Source: Streptomyces sp. S.PNR 29
GTDB lineage: Bacteria; Actinomycetota; Actinomycetes; Streptomycetales; Streptomycetaceae
DNA: 64,000 bases
Assembly (NCBI RefSeq): GCF_030386795.1
Contig: NZ_JANUQM010000005.1
Coordinates: 372,001 to 436,000, forward strand
Direction of reading: 5' to 3'
Of this stretch, positions 1 to 8,657 are shown piece by piece. A model generated the notes under the pieces. The model worked only from the letters and a program-made list of their open reading frames with translations, searched no databases and had not been told where the DNA came from. The position numbers were made by a program, and so were the translations under genes. Position 1 is the first letter of the stretch; every line of letters starts with the position of its first letter.

Positions 1-561
1 CGTGCGTTGCAGGTTGGAGTCGCGCCGGGCTCCCGAACTGCCGTCGGCGAAGGCCTCGTTCACGACGTCCCACTGGACGATCTTGCCCTTGTAGTGGGCC
101 ATCACGCCGTTGATGTGGTTGATCATCGCCTGGCGCAGCGTGCTGCCGCTGAGGCTCGCCATCCAGGCCGGCTGCTGGGAGTGCCAGGCCAGGGTGTGGC
201 CGCGCACCTGCTTGCCGTTCTGCACCGCCCAGTTGTAGACGCGGTCACCGGCGGCGAAGTTGAACTGGCCCCGCTGCGGTTCGGTGGCGTCGATCTTCAT
301 CTCGTTCTCGGCCGTCACCGAGTTGAACTCACGGCCCGCGATCGTCGTGTAAGCCGAGTCGCCCAGCCTGCCCGAGGCGATGGCGGTGCCGAAGTAGCGG
401 CCGCTCTGCGCCGCCGCGGCGCCGAGCGTGTTCTCGGCGGCGTGTGCGGCCGGCGGCGCGATCAGTGCGGCGACCGCAGGGAGGACGCCTAGGACCAGCG
501 CCAACAGCAGGCCGTGGATCTTCCGGCGGATAACGGGTCTGGGAAGGGCATGCGTGCCCAT
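1..561 (-). CDS. xlnA: GH10 endo-1,4-beta-xylanase, N-terminal part (runs off window)
   Basis: Secreted xylanase that cuts internal beta-1,4 bonds of xylan. The gene reads leftward and its C-terminal part lies outside the window; 187 codons are visible. The start ATG at 561 is preceded by GGAGG (569-573 on the plus strand). Residues 1 to about 41 form a signal peptide with an early twin arginine and end in AHAA. The GH10 catalytic domain follows, with TAENEMKIDATEP, RGHTLAWHSQQPAW and WDVVNEAFADG, which contains the acid/base Glu. From memory the visible part is very close to S. lividans XlnA, so a C-terminal ricin-type xylan-binding domain is expected beyond the edge. It is divergent from the GH62 gene at 1250, which removes arabinose side chains from the same polymer. 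Confidence 0.95.
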   Translation of the reverse strand, partial: MGTHALPRPVIRRKIHGLLLALVLGVLPAVAALIAPPAAHAAENTLGAAAAQSGRYFGTAIASGRLGDSAYTTIAGREFNSVTAENEMKIDATEPQRGQFNFAAGDRVYNWAVQNGKQVRGHTLAWHSQQPAWMASLSGSTLRQAMINHINGVMAHYKGKIVQWDVVNEAFADGSSGARRDSNLQRT

Positions 562-969
562 GACTGTGCCTCCAAGGTAGAGATCACGGAAGGACTGAAG
601 CGCAGGGGGATGCGTCGTCCGCTCCCCTTCGGCAGACGGACGGACGGTCGGTGGGACCGGGACTATCTCAGCCGGCACGGACGGCACCCGGTCGGTCGTC
701 GGGTGGCGTACGGCGGGCGGCGGCGGTGTTTCGACAGAGGCATGGGGGTACTCCATCGCGGCTCAGCCGGGGGACCGCCACGCGGCGTCGCACCTGTCCC
801 ACTGCGCGAAGAGCCAGGATGCGCTGGTGCGAATTTCACCGGAACGTGACGGGGTGGCGCAGGCTTTGGTGCGCGGATCTGTCGTGCGGCTATGCGTGGG
901 TCTGCCGTGCAGCACAGCCATGGTTCGATATTTCGAACTACGACCGGCCTTCAGGCAGGGATGATTGAG

Positions 970-993
970 GTATTGACGATGGATCGTCAATAC
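970..993. promoter_or_regulatory. 24-bp inverted repeat, candidate operator over a -35 element
   Basis: GTATTGACGAT, two G, then its exact reverse complement ATCGTCAATAC. Both arms contain TTGACG, a good -35 hexamer. On the minus strand a CAATCA/AATCAT hexamer follows 17-18 bases later, so the palindrome would cover the -35 box of a promoter driving the xylanase. The repeat is seen directly; the operator role is inferred. Confidence 0.5.
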
Positions 994-1160
994 TCCCTGC
1001 AGAAAAATTTCGTTCCCCGCCCGAAACTTTCCGGCAACTCCGGCGAGCGGGACAGCGGAGCCCCGATCCGAGGGGAGGCGCATTGTGGACAGATCAGCGA
1101 CAGACCTTGACCAGAAGGCCCAGCATTCCTAGCTTGTGGCGTCAACGCATTCGGAAATCC

Positions 1161-1173
1161 TTCGAAACATTCG
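1161..1173 (-). promoter_or_regulatory. 13-bp motif shared with the GH43 promoter (copy 1)
   Basis: Read on the minus strand this is CGAATGTTTCGAA. The same 13 bases occur on the plus strand at 4409-4421, upstream of the GH43 gene. Here the motif lies about 75 bp before the GH62 start. A shared element in front of two arabinoxylan-enzyme genes suggests one regulator, which is inference. Confidence 0.45.
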
Positions 1174-1249
1174 AGATTCCCCTCCCCCAGTACGTCCGCT
1201 CTGCGGTTCATCGGGTCACCTCACCCCCGCCCCCAAAGGAGGCCCTCTG

Positions 1250-2716
1250 ATGTGGTTTCGCCACCCGTCCCCGGTCCGTCCAAGACGCTTACTCGCCGTC
1301 CTCGCGCCCTTGCTGCTCGTGGCTACCTTCCTCGGCGCCCAGCCCGCCGGCGCGGCGACCATAGACCCCAACGCCTCGTATGTGCTGGTCAACCGCAACA
1401 GCGGCAAGGCCCTTGATGTCTACAACATGGCGACCAACGATGGCGCCCGCATCACCCAGTGGACCAGGAACGATCAGAACCAGCAGCAGTGGCAGTTCGT
1501 CGATTCCGGGGGCGGTTACTACCGCATCAAGTCCCGCCACTCCGGCAAGGTCCTGGACGTCCACAACTGGTCCACCGCCAACGGGGGCTCGATCGTCCAG
1601 TGGTCCGACCTGAACGGCACCAACCAGCAGTGGCGGCTGGCCGACAGCTCGGACGGTTACGTGAGGCTGATCTCGCGCCACAGCAACAAGGCCCTCGAAG
1701 TACAAGGTGCCTCCACCGCCGACAACGCGAACGTCGTCCAGTACGACGACTGGGGCGGCACCAACCAGCAGTGGCAGCTCGTCAAGGTCGGCGCCGGCGT
1801 CCCCGGCCCGTGCGATCTTCCATCGACATACCGCTGGACATCAACGGGCGCGCTGGCGCAGCCCAAGCCGGGGTGGGTCTCGCTCAAGGACTTCACCGTC
1901 GTCCCCTACAACGGCAGGCAACTCGTCTATGCGACGACGCACGACACGGGGACGCGCTGGGGCTCGATGAACTTCGGCCCGTTCACCAATTGGTCGGAGA
2001 TGGCCTCGGCCAGCCAGAACACGATGTCGACCTCCACCGTCGCGCCCACGCTCTTCTACTTCGCGCCGAAGAACATCTGGGTGCTCGCCTACCAGTGGGG
2101 CAGGACCGCCTTCTCCTACCGGACGTCGAGCGACCCCACCAACCCCAATGGCTGGTCATCCGAGCAGGTGCTCTTCTCCGGAAGCATCTCCGGCTCCGGA
2201 ACAGGACCCATCGACCAGACGCTCATCGGTGACGGGACGAACATGTACCTGTTCTTCGCCGGTGACAACGGCAAGATCTACCGGGCCAGCATGCCGATCG
2301 GGAACTTCCCGGGCAGCTTCGGCACTACCTCGACCGTGGTCATGAGCGATACGACGAACAACCTGTTCGAAGCCCCGCAGGTCTACAAGCTGCAGGGCCA
2401 GAACCGCTACCTCATGATCGTCGAGGCGATCGGCTCGCAGGGCCGCTACTTCCGCTCGTTCACGGCCACCAGCCTGAACGGCTCATGGACACCCCAGGCC
2501 ACGACCGAGAGTCATCCCTTCGCCGGCAAGGCCAACAGTGGCGCCACCTGGACCAACGACATCAGCCATGGCGAACTGATCCGCACCAGCCCCGATCAGA
2601 CCATGACCGTCGACCCCTGCAATCTGCAGTTGCTCTACCAGGGACGCAGCCCCAACTCCGGCGGCGACTACGGCCTCCTGCCCTACCGTCCGGGTCTGCT
2701 GACACTGCAGCGCTGA
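1250..2716 (+). CDS. ricin-lectin/GH62 alpha-L-arabinofuranosidase, secreted
   Basis: Secreted enzyme that removes arabinofuranosyl side chains from arabinoxylan; 488 aa. The start is the ATG after AAAGGAGG (1235-1242); a 38-codon upstream extension to GTG 1136 lacks a binding site. Residues 1-36 are a signal peptide ending PAGAA. Residues about 40-175 form a CBM13/ricin-type lectin domain with three Q-x-W repeats (QQQWQF, NQQWRL, NQQWQL). The rest is a GH62 domain from about RWTSTGALAQPKPGW to the end, with candidate catalytic residues in LKDFTVVPYNG, GPIDQTLIGD and LFEAPQVYK. Xylan binding by the lectin part is inferred from the family. A strong terminator follows. Confidence 0.93.
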   Translation: MWFRHPSPVRPRRLLAVLAPLLLVATFLGAQPAGAATIDPNASYVLVNRNSGKALDVYNMATNDGARITQWTRNDQNQQQWQFVDSGGGYYRIKSRHSGKVLDVHNWSTANGGSIVQWSDLNGTNQQWRLADSSDGYVRLISRHSNKALEVQGASTADNANVVQYDDWGGTNQQWQLVKVGAGVPGPCDLPSTYRWTSTGALAQPKPGWVSLKDFTVVPYNGRQLVYATTHDTGTRWGSMNFGPFTNWSEMASASQNTMSTSTVAPTLFYFAPKNIWVLAYQWGRTAFSYRTSSDPTNPNGWSSEQVLFSGSISGSGTGPIDQTLIGDGTNMYLFFAGDNGKIYRASMPIGNFPGSFGTTSTVVMSDTTNNLFEAPQVYKLQGQNRYLMIVEAIGSQGRYFRSFTATSLNGSWTPQATTESHPFAGKANSGATWTNDISHGELIRTSPDQTMTVDPCNLQLLYQGRSPNSGGDYGLLPYRPGLLTLQR

Positions 2717-2755
2717 CGGCGTGAGACGAGTCCGGCTCCGGCATGGAGCCGACGT

Positions 2756-2784
2756 GGCGGGCTCGGCGGAAGGCCGAGCCCGCC
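2756..2784 (+). terminator. strong hairpin terminator after the GH62 gene
   Basis: A perfect 12-bp stem, GGCGGGCTCGGC paired with GCCGAGCCCGCC around the loop GGAAG, starting 40 bp after the stop codon. There is no clear T-tract, as is usual in Streptomyces. Confidence 0.8.
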
Positions 2785-3087
2785 CGGGTCATGCGACAAC
2801 GCCGGCGCGCATATGGGTGAGTGAACATCGCCCCGGCCCCTTGGGCACTCCAGCGCGCGGCGGCGACGCGGTTTCCCGACGCCTGCATGATGACGTCGTG
2901 GAAGGAGAGCCGGCCCGCCCGGCGCGTCCGGTGGTCCCGCTCAGGCCATCGTCACGCCGGGACACGCTCCACCGGCGGCAGTACCAAGCCGGGGCAGAGC
3001 GCCCTGATCGCCCATGAACGCCGGTCCGGTCTGCCCAAGGCGACCGGATACAGTGCGCGAGACGGCAGCCTGGTCAGGGAGGCAAGC
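2785..3087. other. non-coding stretch before the metallophosphoesterase gene
   Basis: About 300 bp between the terminator and the next gene. The downstream frame stays open back to 2821, but the predicted peptide is low-complexity, resembles no family, and has no binding site at its start. No repeat or RNA was recognised. Confidence 0.4.
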
Positions 3088-4308
3088 GTGACCGACACCA
3101 GCAACACCCGGCCCGCCGAGGGTGCAGCGCAAGCTCCGCGGCAGAGCCGACTGCACCGCCTGATGCGCTACATGCCTCTGATCGCCCCCGTCCTGCTGTG
3201 GACCGTGCCCTGCTGGGTGCTTCTGCACACCGGCCAGCACTGGCCGCAGCCCGTCACGCTGGTCGGCACCGCCCTGTTCGTCCTCGGCCTCATATGTATG
3301 CCACTGGCGATGGTGCGCGGCCACGGCCGGCGTCAGCACGACCGGGCGGCGATCCTCGGTGACACCCTGTTGGGCGCGAGCTGGGTTCTGTTCACCTGGT
3401 CCGTTCTGCTCGGCGTCTTCTTGCGGCTCGCCCTGACCGTGGCCGGCGTCGGCGAGAGTCAGGACCGGGCCCGAATCGTCACCTGGACCGTCCTGGGTGT
3501 GACCGCCGTACTGCTCGCCTGGGGATACGCCGAAGCCCGGCGCGTGCCGCGCGTGCGCCGACTCGACGTGCAACTTCCACGGCTGGGTGCCGGGTTGGAC
3601 GGCATCCGCGTCGTCCTCATCACCGACACCCACTACGGCCCACTCGATCGCGTCCGCTGGTCGGCACGGGTGTGCGAGACGGTGAACACCCTGGAGGCCG
3701 ACCTGGTCTGCCACACCGGCGACATCGCGGACGGCACGGCCGAACGCCGCCGCGCCCAGGCCGCCCCACTCGGAACAGTGCGGGCCACCCGGGCCCGTGT
3801 GTACGTCACCGGCAACCACGAGTACTACAGCGAGGCTCAGGGCTGGATCGACCTGATGGACGAGCTGGGCTGGGAGCCGCTGCGCAACCGCCATCTGCTG
3901 CTCGAACGCGGAGGCGACACCCTCGTGGTCGCCGGCGTGGACGACGTCACCGCCGAGTCCTCCGGCCTGGCAGGCCACCGCGCCCACCTCGCCGGAGCCT
4001 TGAGCGGCGCCGACCCCGACCTACCCGTCCTGCTCCTGGCGCACCAGCCGAAGTTCATCGACCGAGCGGCAGCCGCCGGCATCGACCTCCAGCTCTCCGG
4101 CCACACCCACGGCGGCCAGATCTGGCCCTTCCACCATCTCGTCCGCATCGACCAGCCCGCCCTCGCCGGCCTCAGCCACCACGGCTCCCGCACCCTCCTC
4201 TACACCAGCCGCGGCACCGGCTTCTGGGGCCCGCCGTTCCGCGTCTTCGCCCCCAGCGAGATCACCCTGCTCGTGCTCCGCTCCCCGCACCTGCCCACCT
4301 CGACGTAA
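3088..4308 (+). CDS. membrane-anchored calcineurin-like metallophosphoesterase
   Basis: Probable phosphoesterase with a two-metal centre; 406 aa. The GTG start follows GGGAGG (3077-3082) with good spacing. The N-terminal half has four hydrophobic spans, beginning at LIAPVLLWTVPC, VTLVGTALFVLGL, LGASWVLFTWSVLLG and TWTVLGVTAVLLAWG. The catalytic domain follows, with ITDTHYGP, HTGDIADG, VTGNHEYY, AHQPKF and SGHTHGGQIWP, the full metallophosphoesterase signature. This architecture resembles the YkuE/YaeI group, which act on lipid-linked or phosphodiester substrates; the substrate here is unknown. Nothing ties it functionally to the flanking glycosidases. Confidence 0.88.
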   Translation: MTDTSNTRPAEGAAQAPRQSRLHRLMRYMPLIAPVLLWTVPCWVLLHTGQHWPQPVTLVGTALFVLGLICMPLAMVRGHGRRQHDRAAILGDTLLGASWVLFTWSVLLGVFLRLALTVAGVGESQDRARIVTWTVLGVTAVLLAWGYAEARRVPRVRRLDVQLPRLGAGLDGIRVVLITDTHYGPLDRVRWSARVCETVNTLEADLVCHTGDIADGTAERRRAQAAPLGTVRATRARVYVTGNHEYYSEAQGWIDLMDELGWEPLRNRHLLLERGGDTLVVAGVDDVTAESSGLAGHRAHLAGALSGADPDLPVLLLAHQPKFIDRAAAAGIDLQLSGHTHGGQIWPFHHLVRIDQPALAGLSHHGSRTLLYTSRGTGFWGPPFRVFAPSEITLLVLRSPHLPTST

Positions 4309-4408
4309 CGGCCACGTTTTACCGAGACATCGAGGCAGCCCGGCGTGGACGTTGCGGATCGACCCGTCGGAGGTGATGGTCCACGTCTGGTTGGACAGGC
4401 CGATCTTC

Positions 4409-4421
4409 CGAATGTTTCGAA
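4409..4421 (+). promoter_or_regulatory. 13-bp motif shared with the GH62 promoter (copy 2)
   Basis: CGAATGTTTCGAA, identical to the minus-strand sequence at 1161-1173. It lies 27 bases upstream of the -35 hexamer of the predicted GH43 promoter, in a typical activator position, although a repressor cannot be excluded. Confidence 0.45.
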
Positions 4422-4447
4422 TGTGCTTGCGCATCATGCGAGGGGTA

Positions 4448-4475
4448 TTGACGGGGCCGGCCGGGCTCCTATCAT
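4448..4475 (+). promoter_or_regulatory. sigma-70-type promoter for the GH43 gene
   Basis: TTGACG (4448-4453), a 16-bp spacer, then TATCAT (4470-4475). This is an unusually good consensus match for this genome and would give a leader of roughly 135 bases before the GH43 start at 4617. The gap 4309-4616 otherwise holds only the shared 13-bp motif. Confidence 0.6.
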
Positions 4476-4616
4476 CCAGGATGCTCGACAACCCGATCTG
4501 CGTTCGACATCACGAACCCTGTGGATCGACCTCGGTCACTTCCCACCGCACGAACCAGGGGCACTCCCGAGTCAACCCCGGACCACAACGGCCGGGCCGC
4601 ACAAGGAGACTGACAC

Positions 4617-6257
4617 ATGGATATGTCATGCCCTCATCAAGGCATGCCTCGTCGGCGGGCGCTGGCCGCCGCCACCGGCCTGGTCACCGGCGCGTTCCTG
4701 CCTGCCTCCCGGGCCGCCGCCTCCGCTCCGGCCCAGGGGCCGGCCCTCGCGGCCGCCGCGGACTACACGAACCCGGTGATCTGGCAGGACTTCGCGGACA
4801 TCGACGTCATCCGCGTCGGCGGCACCTATTACGCCTCGGCCTCGACCATGCACTACTCGCCGGGCGCGCCTGTCCTGCGTTCGTACGACCTGGTGAACTG
4901 GGAGATCGCCGGTCACTCGGTGCCCGTCCTCGACTTCGGCGCCAAGTACGACCTGAACGGTTCCCGTGGCTATGTCAGAGGGATCTGGGCGTCGTCGCTG
5001 GCCTACCGCCCGAGCAACAGGACCTTCTACTGGCTCGGCCAGATCGACTTCGCCCGGACGTACGTCTACACCGCCACCGCCGTCGAGGGGCCGTGGAGCA
5101 GGCTGACGACGATCAGCACTCCCTACTACGACGCGGGGCTGCTCGTCGACAGCGACGACTCCCTGTACGTGGCGTACGGGAACACCACCATCAGTGTGGC
5201 CAAGCTGTCGCCCGACGGCCGCAGCCAGGTCCGTACGCAGCAGGTCTTCACGACACCGTCGAGCGTCGGCACCCTTGAGGGCTCCCGCTTCTACAAGATC
5301 AACGGGCAGTACTACATCTTCCTGACCCGCCCCGCGAACGGGCAGTACATCCTGAAGTCGTCGAGCGGCCCCTTCGGTCCCTACACCATGCGCCAGGTCC
5401 TCCTCGACCTGCGCGGGCCGATCCCCGGCGGTGGCGTCCCGCACCAGGGCGGGCTGGTGCAGACGCAGAGCGGTGCCTGGTACTACATGGCCTTCGTGGA
5501 CGCCTACCCCGGCGGCCGGATGCCTGCCCTGGCGCCGGTCACCTGGACCCCGGACGGCTGGCCCGTCGTGCAACTCGTGAACGGCGCATGGGGGACCTCG
5601 TATCCCAGCCCGGCCGTGCCCACGCCACCCCGCCAAGTCACCCCCATGATCGGCGTCGACACCTTCGACAGCACGACCCTCGCACCGAGATGGGAGTGGA
5701 ACCACAACCCGGACAACACAAAGTGGTCCGTCGGCAACGGCCTGACCCTGCGCACCGCGACCGTCACCAACGACCTGTACTGGGCCCGCAACACCCTCAC
5801 GCACCGCATCCAGGGGCCCACCTCCACCGCCACGGTCCGGCTCGACCACTCGGCGATGCGGGACGGCGACCGGGCCGGACTGGCGCTGCTGCGTGACTCC
5901 TCCGCCTGGATAGGCGTCAAGCGGGACGGCGGCAGGACGCGGGTGGTGATGGTCAACGGGCTGACCATGGACGGCAACTGGAACACCACCGGCACCGGCA
6001 CGGAGGTCGCGAGCGCGCCCGTCTCCGGCAATCCGATCTGGCTGCGCGCGAGCGCGGACATCCGCCCCGGTGCGGCACGCCCCGGGACCTTCTCCTACAG
6101 CACCGACGGCACCAACTTCACCCGCCTCGGGCCCGCCTTCTCGCTGGGCAACGACTGGCGGTTCTTCATGGGCTACCGCTTCGCCCTCTTCAACCACGCC
6201 ACGCAGGCCCTGGGCGGCGCGGTCCGCGTCACCCGGTTCGAGCTGTCCACACCCTGA
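4617..6257 (+). CDS. GH43 beta-xylosidase/arabinofuranosidase, Tat-exported
   Basis: Glycoside hydrolase of the five-bladed beta-propeller GH43 family, probably releasing xylose or arabinose from arabinoxylan; 546 aa. ATG follows AAGGAG (4603-4608). The N-terminus has PRRRALAAATGLVTGAF, a twin-arginine signal, with cleavage probably near residues 44-48. The catalytic domain starts at YTNPVIWQDFADIDVIRVGG (nucleophile-side Asp) and carries YYDAGLLVDSDDSLYVAYG (central Asp) and TLEGSRFYKINGQYY (acid Glu). From about residue 345 a separate beta-sandwich domain runs to the end, as in other two-domain GH43 enzymes. Exact specificity cannot be read from sequence. Confidence 0.9.
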   Translation: MDMSCPHQGMPRRRALAAATGLVTGAFLPASRAAASAPAQGPALAAAADYTNPVIWQDFADIDVIRVGGTYYASASTMHYSPGAPVLRSYDLVNWEIAGHSVPVLDFGAKYDLNGSRGYVRGIWASSLAYRPSNRTFYWLGQIDFARTYVYTATAVEGPWSRLTTISTPYYDAGLLVDSDDSLYVAYGNTTISVAKLSPDGRSQVRTQQVFTTPSSVGTLEGSRFYKINGQYYIFLTRPANGQYILKSSSGPFGPYTMRQVLLDLRGPIPGGGVPHQGGLVQTQSGAWYYMAFVDAYPGGRMPALAPVTWTPDGWPVVQLVNGAWGTSYPSPAVPTPPRQVTPMIGVDTFDSTTLAPRWEWNHNPDNTKWSVGNGLTLRTATVTNDLYWARNTLTHRIQGPTSTATVRLDHSAMRDGDRAGLALLRDSSAWIGVKRDGGRTRVVMVNGLTMDGNWNTTGTGTEVASAPVSGNPIWLRASADIRPGAARPGTFSYSTDGTNFTRLGPAFSLGNDWRFFMGYRFALFNHATQALGGAVRVTRFELSTP

Positions 6258-6512
6258 ACCGGTCCGGTCCATCGCAGGAGCCGGCGCCGAGCCTCGGCGT
6301 CGGCTCTCCTGGCGGCCGGCGCCCTGCTGGTCACCGGTACCGCGGCTGCCGCGCCCGACGTCACCGTCCGGGCATCCGCCCTGGGGGCCCAACAGATCGT
6401 CAACGGGGCGGCGGCCCGCGGGCAGCGAGTGCGCGAGCAGCGGCCGGCACCGCTCCCGGTGTTCCAGAACCTGCTGGGCGACGGCTTCATCGAGCGGGCG
6501 ACGGAGGCCTGA
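6258..6512 (+). pseudogene. decayed secreted GH10-like fragment, in frame after the GH43 stop
   Basis: Directly after the GH43 stop, the same frame continues for 84 codons to TGA 6510-6512 with no usable start codon. It reads as the end of an Arg-rich signal peptide (SRRRASASALLAAGALLVTG, then TAAAAPD). It continues with AQQIVNGAAARGQRVR, which resembles the GH10 segment before the GHTLAWHS motif, and LLGDGFIERATEA, which resembles the later GH10 segment LLGDxYIExAFxxA. Large pieces between them are missing. This looks like an internally deleted xylanase gene. The family assignment rests on two short segments and is tentative. Confidence 0.45.
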
Positions 6513-6706
6513 GCAGCCGGTCTCTGCTCCGTCGAGTACGGCGACGGACAAGCGGTTGATCGCGCCGATCTTCCAGCGGTCATCTCAGTTGCAGTAGGTC
6601 ACGTTTCCCGTTGATCCTTGGCCTACTCGACGAACAAGGGGAGAGCGGTCGTGGGGCTGATTCTGTGCCCGGGAGACGGAGACACGAGCAGCCCGGACGC
6701 CGACTC

Positions 6707-7930
6707 ATGACCGACAGGTTCGCGACGAAGGCCACCTATGGCCAGGTCTTCGCGGTCACCCAGTTCCGTGCCATATTCGCGGGTCGGCTGCTCGGCGTCA
6801 TGTCGGACACGCTGCGGTCCGTCGCACTGGCGGTGCTGGTGTTCAGCCAGACCAACTCTCCGTTGCTGACGGCGACGGCGATGACGATCGGTTTCCTCCC
6901 CCAAGCCGCAGGCGGCCTGTTTCTTGCCGCGATGGCGGACCGGTTCTCGCCGCGGACCCTCATCACCACGGGCTACGCTCTCCAGTGCGCGGTCGGGCTG
7001 CTGCTCGCGTTCGGACACCTCCCGGTCGCGGCCAGCCTGCTCCTCGTCGCGGCCGTGGCCTGCCTGACACCGGTCACCACCGGGGCCGCGGGCCGAGTCA
7101 TGGCGGAGGTCCTCACCGGCGACACCTACGTGCTCGGGCGTTCGCTGTCCTACCTCGTCGCCGTTTCGGCGCAGATGGCGGGCATGGCCGCCGGCGGGAC
7201 GCTGATCGTGTGGCTGGGCGTGGATCGGACGATGCTCGTCACCGCAGGGGCGCACCTGCTCGCGTCGGTGATCAGCCGCCTGTTCCTGTCGCGCACCGAG
7301 GCGGTCCGCGCGGGCGGGCCGGTCGTGGCGAACGGGTCGATCGTGCGAAAGACCTTGCAAGGCAACGCCGCGCTCGTCGCCGCCCCCGGGGTCATCGAGC
7401 TGATCATGGTCCAGTGCGTGCCCGCCGCGTACTTGGCCGCAGCAGGAAGCCTGCTCATCCCGTACTCCGCGCAGCGTGCGTTCAGCCCGACGGAGACCGG
7501 CACCCTCTTGGCAACCACGTCGGTCGGAATGCTCATCGGTGACGTCGTGGTCGGGCGAGCGTTCGCGCCTGCCACCCGGGAACGACTCGTCCTGCCACTG
7601 CTGCTGGTGATGGGCACGCCCCCGATCGCGCTCATCCTGGACCTGCCGTATCCGGCGATCGCCGCGGTGTACGTGATCACCGGCGTGGGTTCCGCCTACT
7701 TGCTCGGACTGCAGCGACGTTTCCTGGAGGCAGTCCCTTCCGACCGCCAGGGACAGGGTTTCGCCCTGCTCAACACCACCACCATGACCATCCAGGGGAT
7801 CGGGCCCCTGGTTTTCGGCGTGTTCGCGGAATTCCTCGCGGTCGGCCTCGCGATCGCCCTGACCGGAGTGAGCAGCGTGATCACCACACTCCTCCTGCGC
7901 AACGCCATCCGACCACGCCCATCCGGCTGA
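6707..7930 (+). CDS. MFS transporter, probable efflux type
   Basis: Integral membrane protein of 407 aa with about 10-12 hydrophobic spans, an MFS A-like loop (AAMADRFSPRTL) after the second or third span, and the compact shape of actinobacterial MFS exporters. The ATG at 6707 is chosen because MTDRFATKATYGQVF leads straight into the first span; a 32-codon extension to 6611 is possible, and neither start has a clear binding site. The substrate is unknown. The preceding 194-bp gap (6513-6706) holds nothing recognisable. It may or may not belong with the sugar locus upstream. Confidence 0.8.
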   Translation: MTDRFATKATYGQVFAVTQFRAIFAGRLLGVMSDTLRSVALAVLVFSQTNSPLLTATAMTIGFLPQAAGGLFLAAMADRFSPRTLITTGYALQCAVGLLLAFGHLPVAASLLLVAAVACLTPVTTGAAGRVMAEVLTGDTYVLGRSLSYLVAVSAQMAGMAAGGTLIVWLGVDRTMLVTAGAHLLASVISRLFLSRTEAVRAGGPVVANGSIVRKTLQGNAALVAAPGVIELIMVQCVPAAYLAAAGSLLIPYSAQRAFSPTETGTLLATTSVGMLIGDVVVGRAFAPATRERLVLPLLLVMGTPPIALILDLPYPAIAAVYVITGVGSAYLLGLQRRFLEAVPSDRQGQGFALLNTTTMTIQGIGPLVFGVFAEFLAVGLAIALTGVSSVITTLLLRNAIRPRPSG

Positions 7931-7998
7931 GGCCGCAGCACCCGACCCCGATCAGAACCAGCGTCACATGCGCGTCAGCGCAGCGTCGAAGCCTTCGC

Positions 7999-8024
7999 GG
8001 CCGGGGGTGAGCCTCCCCCCGGCC
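7999..8024 (+). terminator. GC-rich hairpin after the MFS gene
   Basis: GGCCGGGGG (7999-8007) pairs with CCCCCGGCC (8016-8024) around an 8-base loop, 69 bp past the MFS stop. It is a plausible factor-independent terminator without a T-run. Confidence 0.55.
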
Positions 8025-8657
8025 AGAGCATGTTCGGAAGCCTTCCGGACGGGTTCTGCCGCCGAGCACCGACATGATCAAGCCGTTCAGCGACAGGCCG
8101 TGGTGCACGAACAGCGGGAAGCCGTTGCCGAACTTGCCGCCGTATCAGGCTTGCTGCAGCTCTCCGAGCTGCGGGGGCGGGCGGTGGCAGGCCGGGCGCC
8201 GGCGGGCGGTCGCAGATCGGAGAATCCAGTCTCAAAGCTGAGCACAAATTCCACACATCCCCTCTACATACTGACCCCCCATGGTCTAGATTGATCGAGC
8301 TTCAGCTATTCGAACACGAAGCGACCGTTAATGATCTATACGTCCGGCGTGACAAACAGCCAGTAGTCGCGTCCCCGGCGGCAGCCGTGGGTTGATCAAT
8401 TCTTGGAGCCCGAGACGGGTCCTTGGGTGCGGGGAGCATCCGAGGTTTCGACGGGTTCCCGCACTTGGAGAGTCCGGCAGGACATGCGAGTCCGCCCACC
8501 GGGGTGGGCTGTTCAAGCAGCGCTGAAACAGCCGGGATGTTGTGCGCCGGGGGGCGGGGGTCTCCCGAGGGGAGGAACAGCGCGGGGGGCGGGGGCCTCC
8601 CGGGCGAAAGACAGTGTTGGGCGAACACGTCGAACCACTGGCGACAGGGGGGGTCCT
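8025..8657. other. long non-coding leader before the exopolysaccharide cluster
   Basis: About 630 bp without a supported gene. The segment 8228-8350 is clearly less GC-rich than its surroundings and is the most likely site of the cluster promoter. Further down are a hairpin at 8507-8533 and a direct repeat of a G-rich block (about 8549-8577 and 8579-8606). The frame of the next gene is open back to 8403, but the predicted peptide is low-complexity and unlike the family. A long untranslated leader is plausible. Confidence 0.45.
8507..8533 (+). other. imperfect hairpin in the leader of the polysaccharide cluster
   Basis: GGCTGTTCA and TGAAACAGCC pair with one bulged base around AGCAGCGC. It lies about 125 bp before the start of the priming transferase. 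It could be an attenuator or RNA-stability element; no function is assigned. Confidence 0.3.

Larger units (their letters stand above)
562..1249. promoter_or_regulatory. divergent promoter region between xylanase and GH62 arabinofuranosidase genes
   Basis: A 688-bp gap with no convincing gene. Four palindromic elements stand out: GTTCGA-N4-TCGAAC at 923-938; an 11+11-bp inverted repeat at 970-993; GAAACTTTC at 1023-1031; and a TCGAA-rich element at 1161-1173 that recurs upstream of the GH43 gene. GAAA/TTTC-type palindromes are known regulatory elements of Streptomyces xylanase genes. Assigning any particular regulator here is inference. The upstream GTG at 1136 could extend the GH62 gene but has no ribosome binding site. 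Confidence 0.6.

Noticed and set aside
4626..6551. 641-codon open frame on the minus strand over GH43
   Set aside because: Shadow frame with no signal peptide or family motif; the plus strand encodes a full GH43.
7968..8294. Small forward and reverse frames between the MFS gene and the polysaccharide cluster
   Set aside because: No binding site, no codon bias distinct from background, no family likeness. One reverse stretch looks faintly protein-like but is too short to support.
8403..8657. N-terminal extension of the priming glycosyltransferase
   Set aside because: The peptide is Gly/Arg/Pro-rich, the family starts near the membrane spans, and GTG 8658 has a G-rich binding site.
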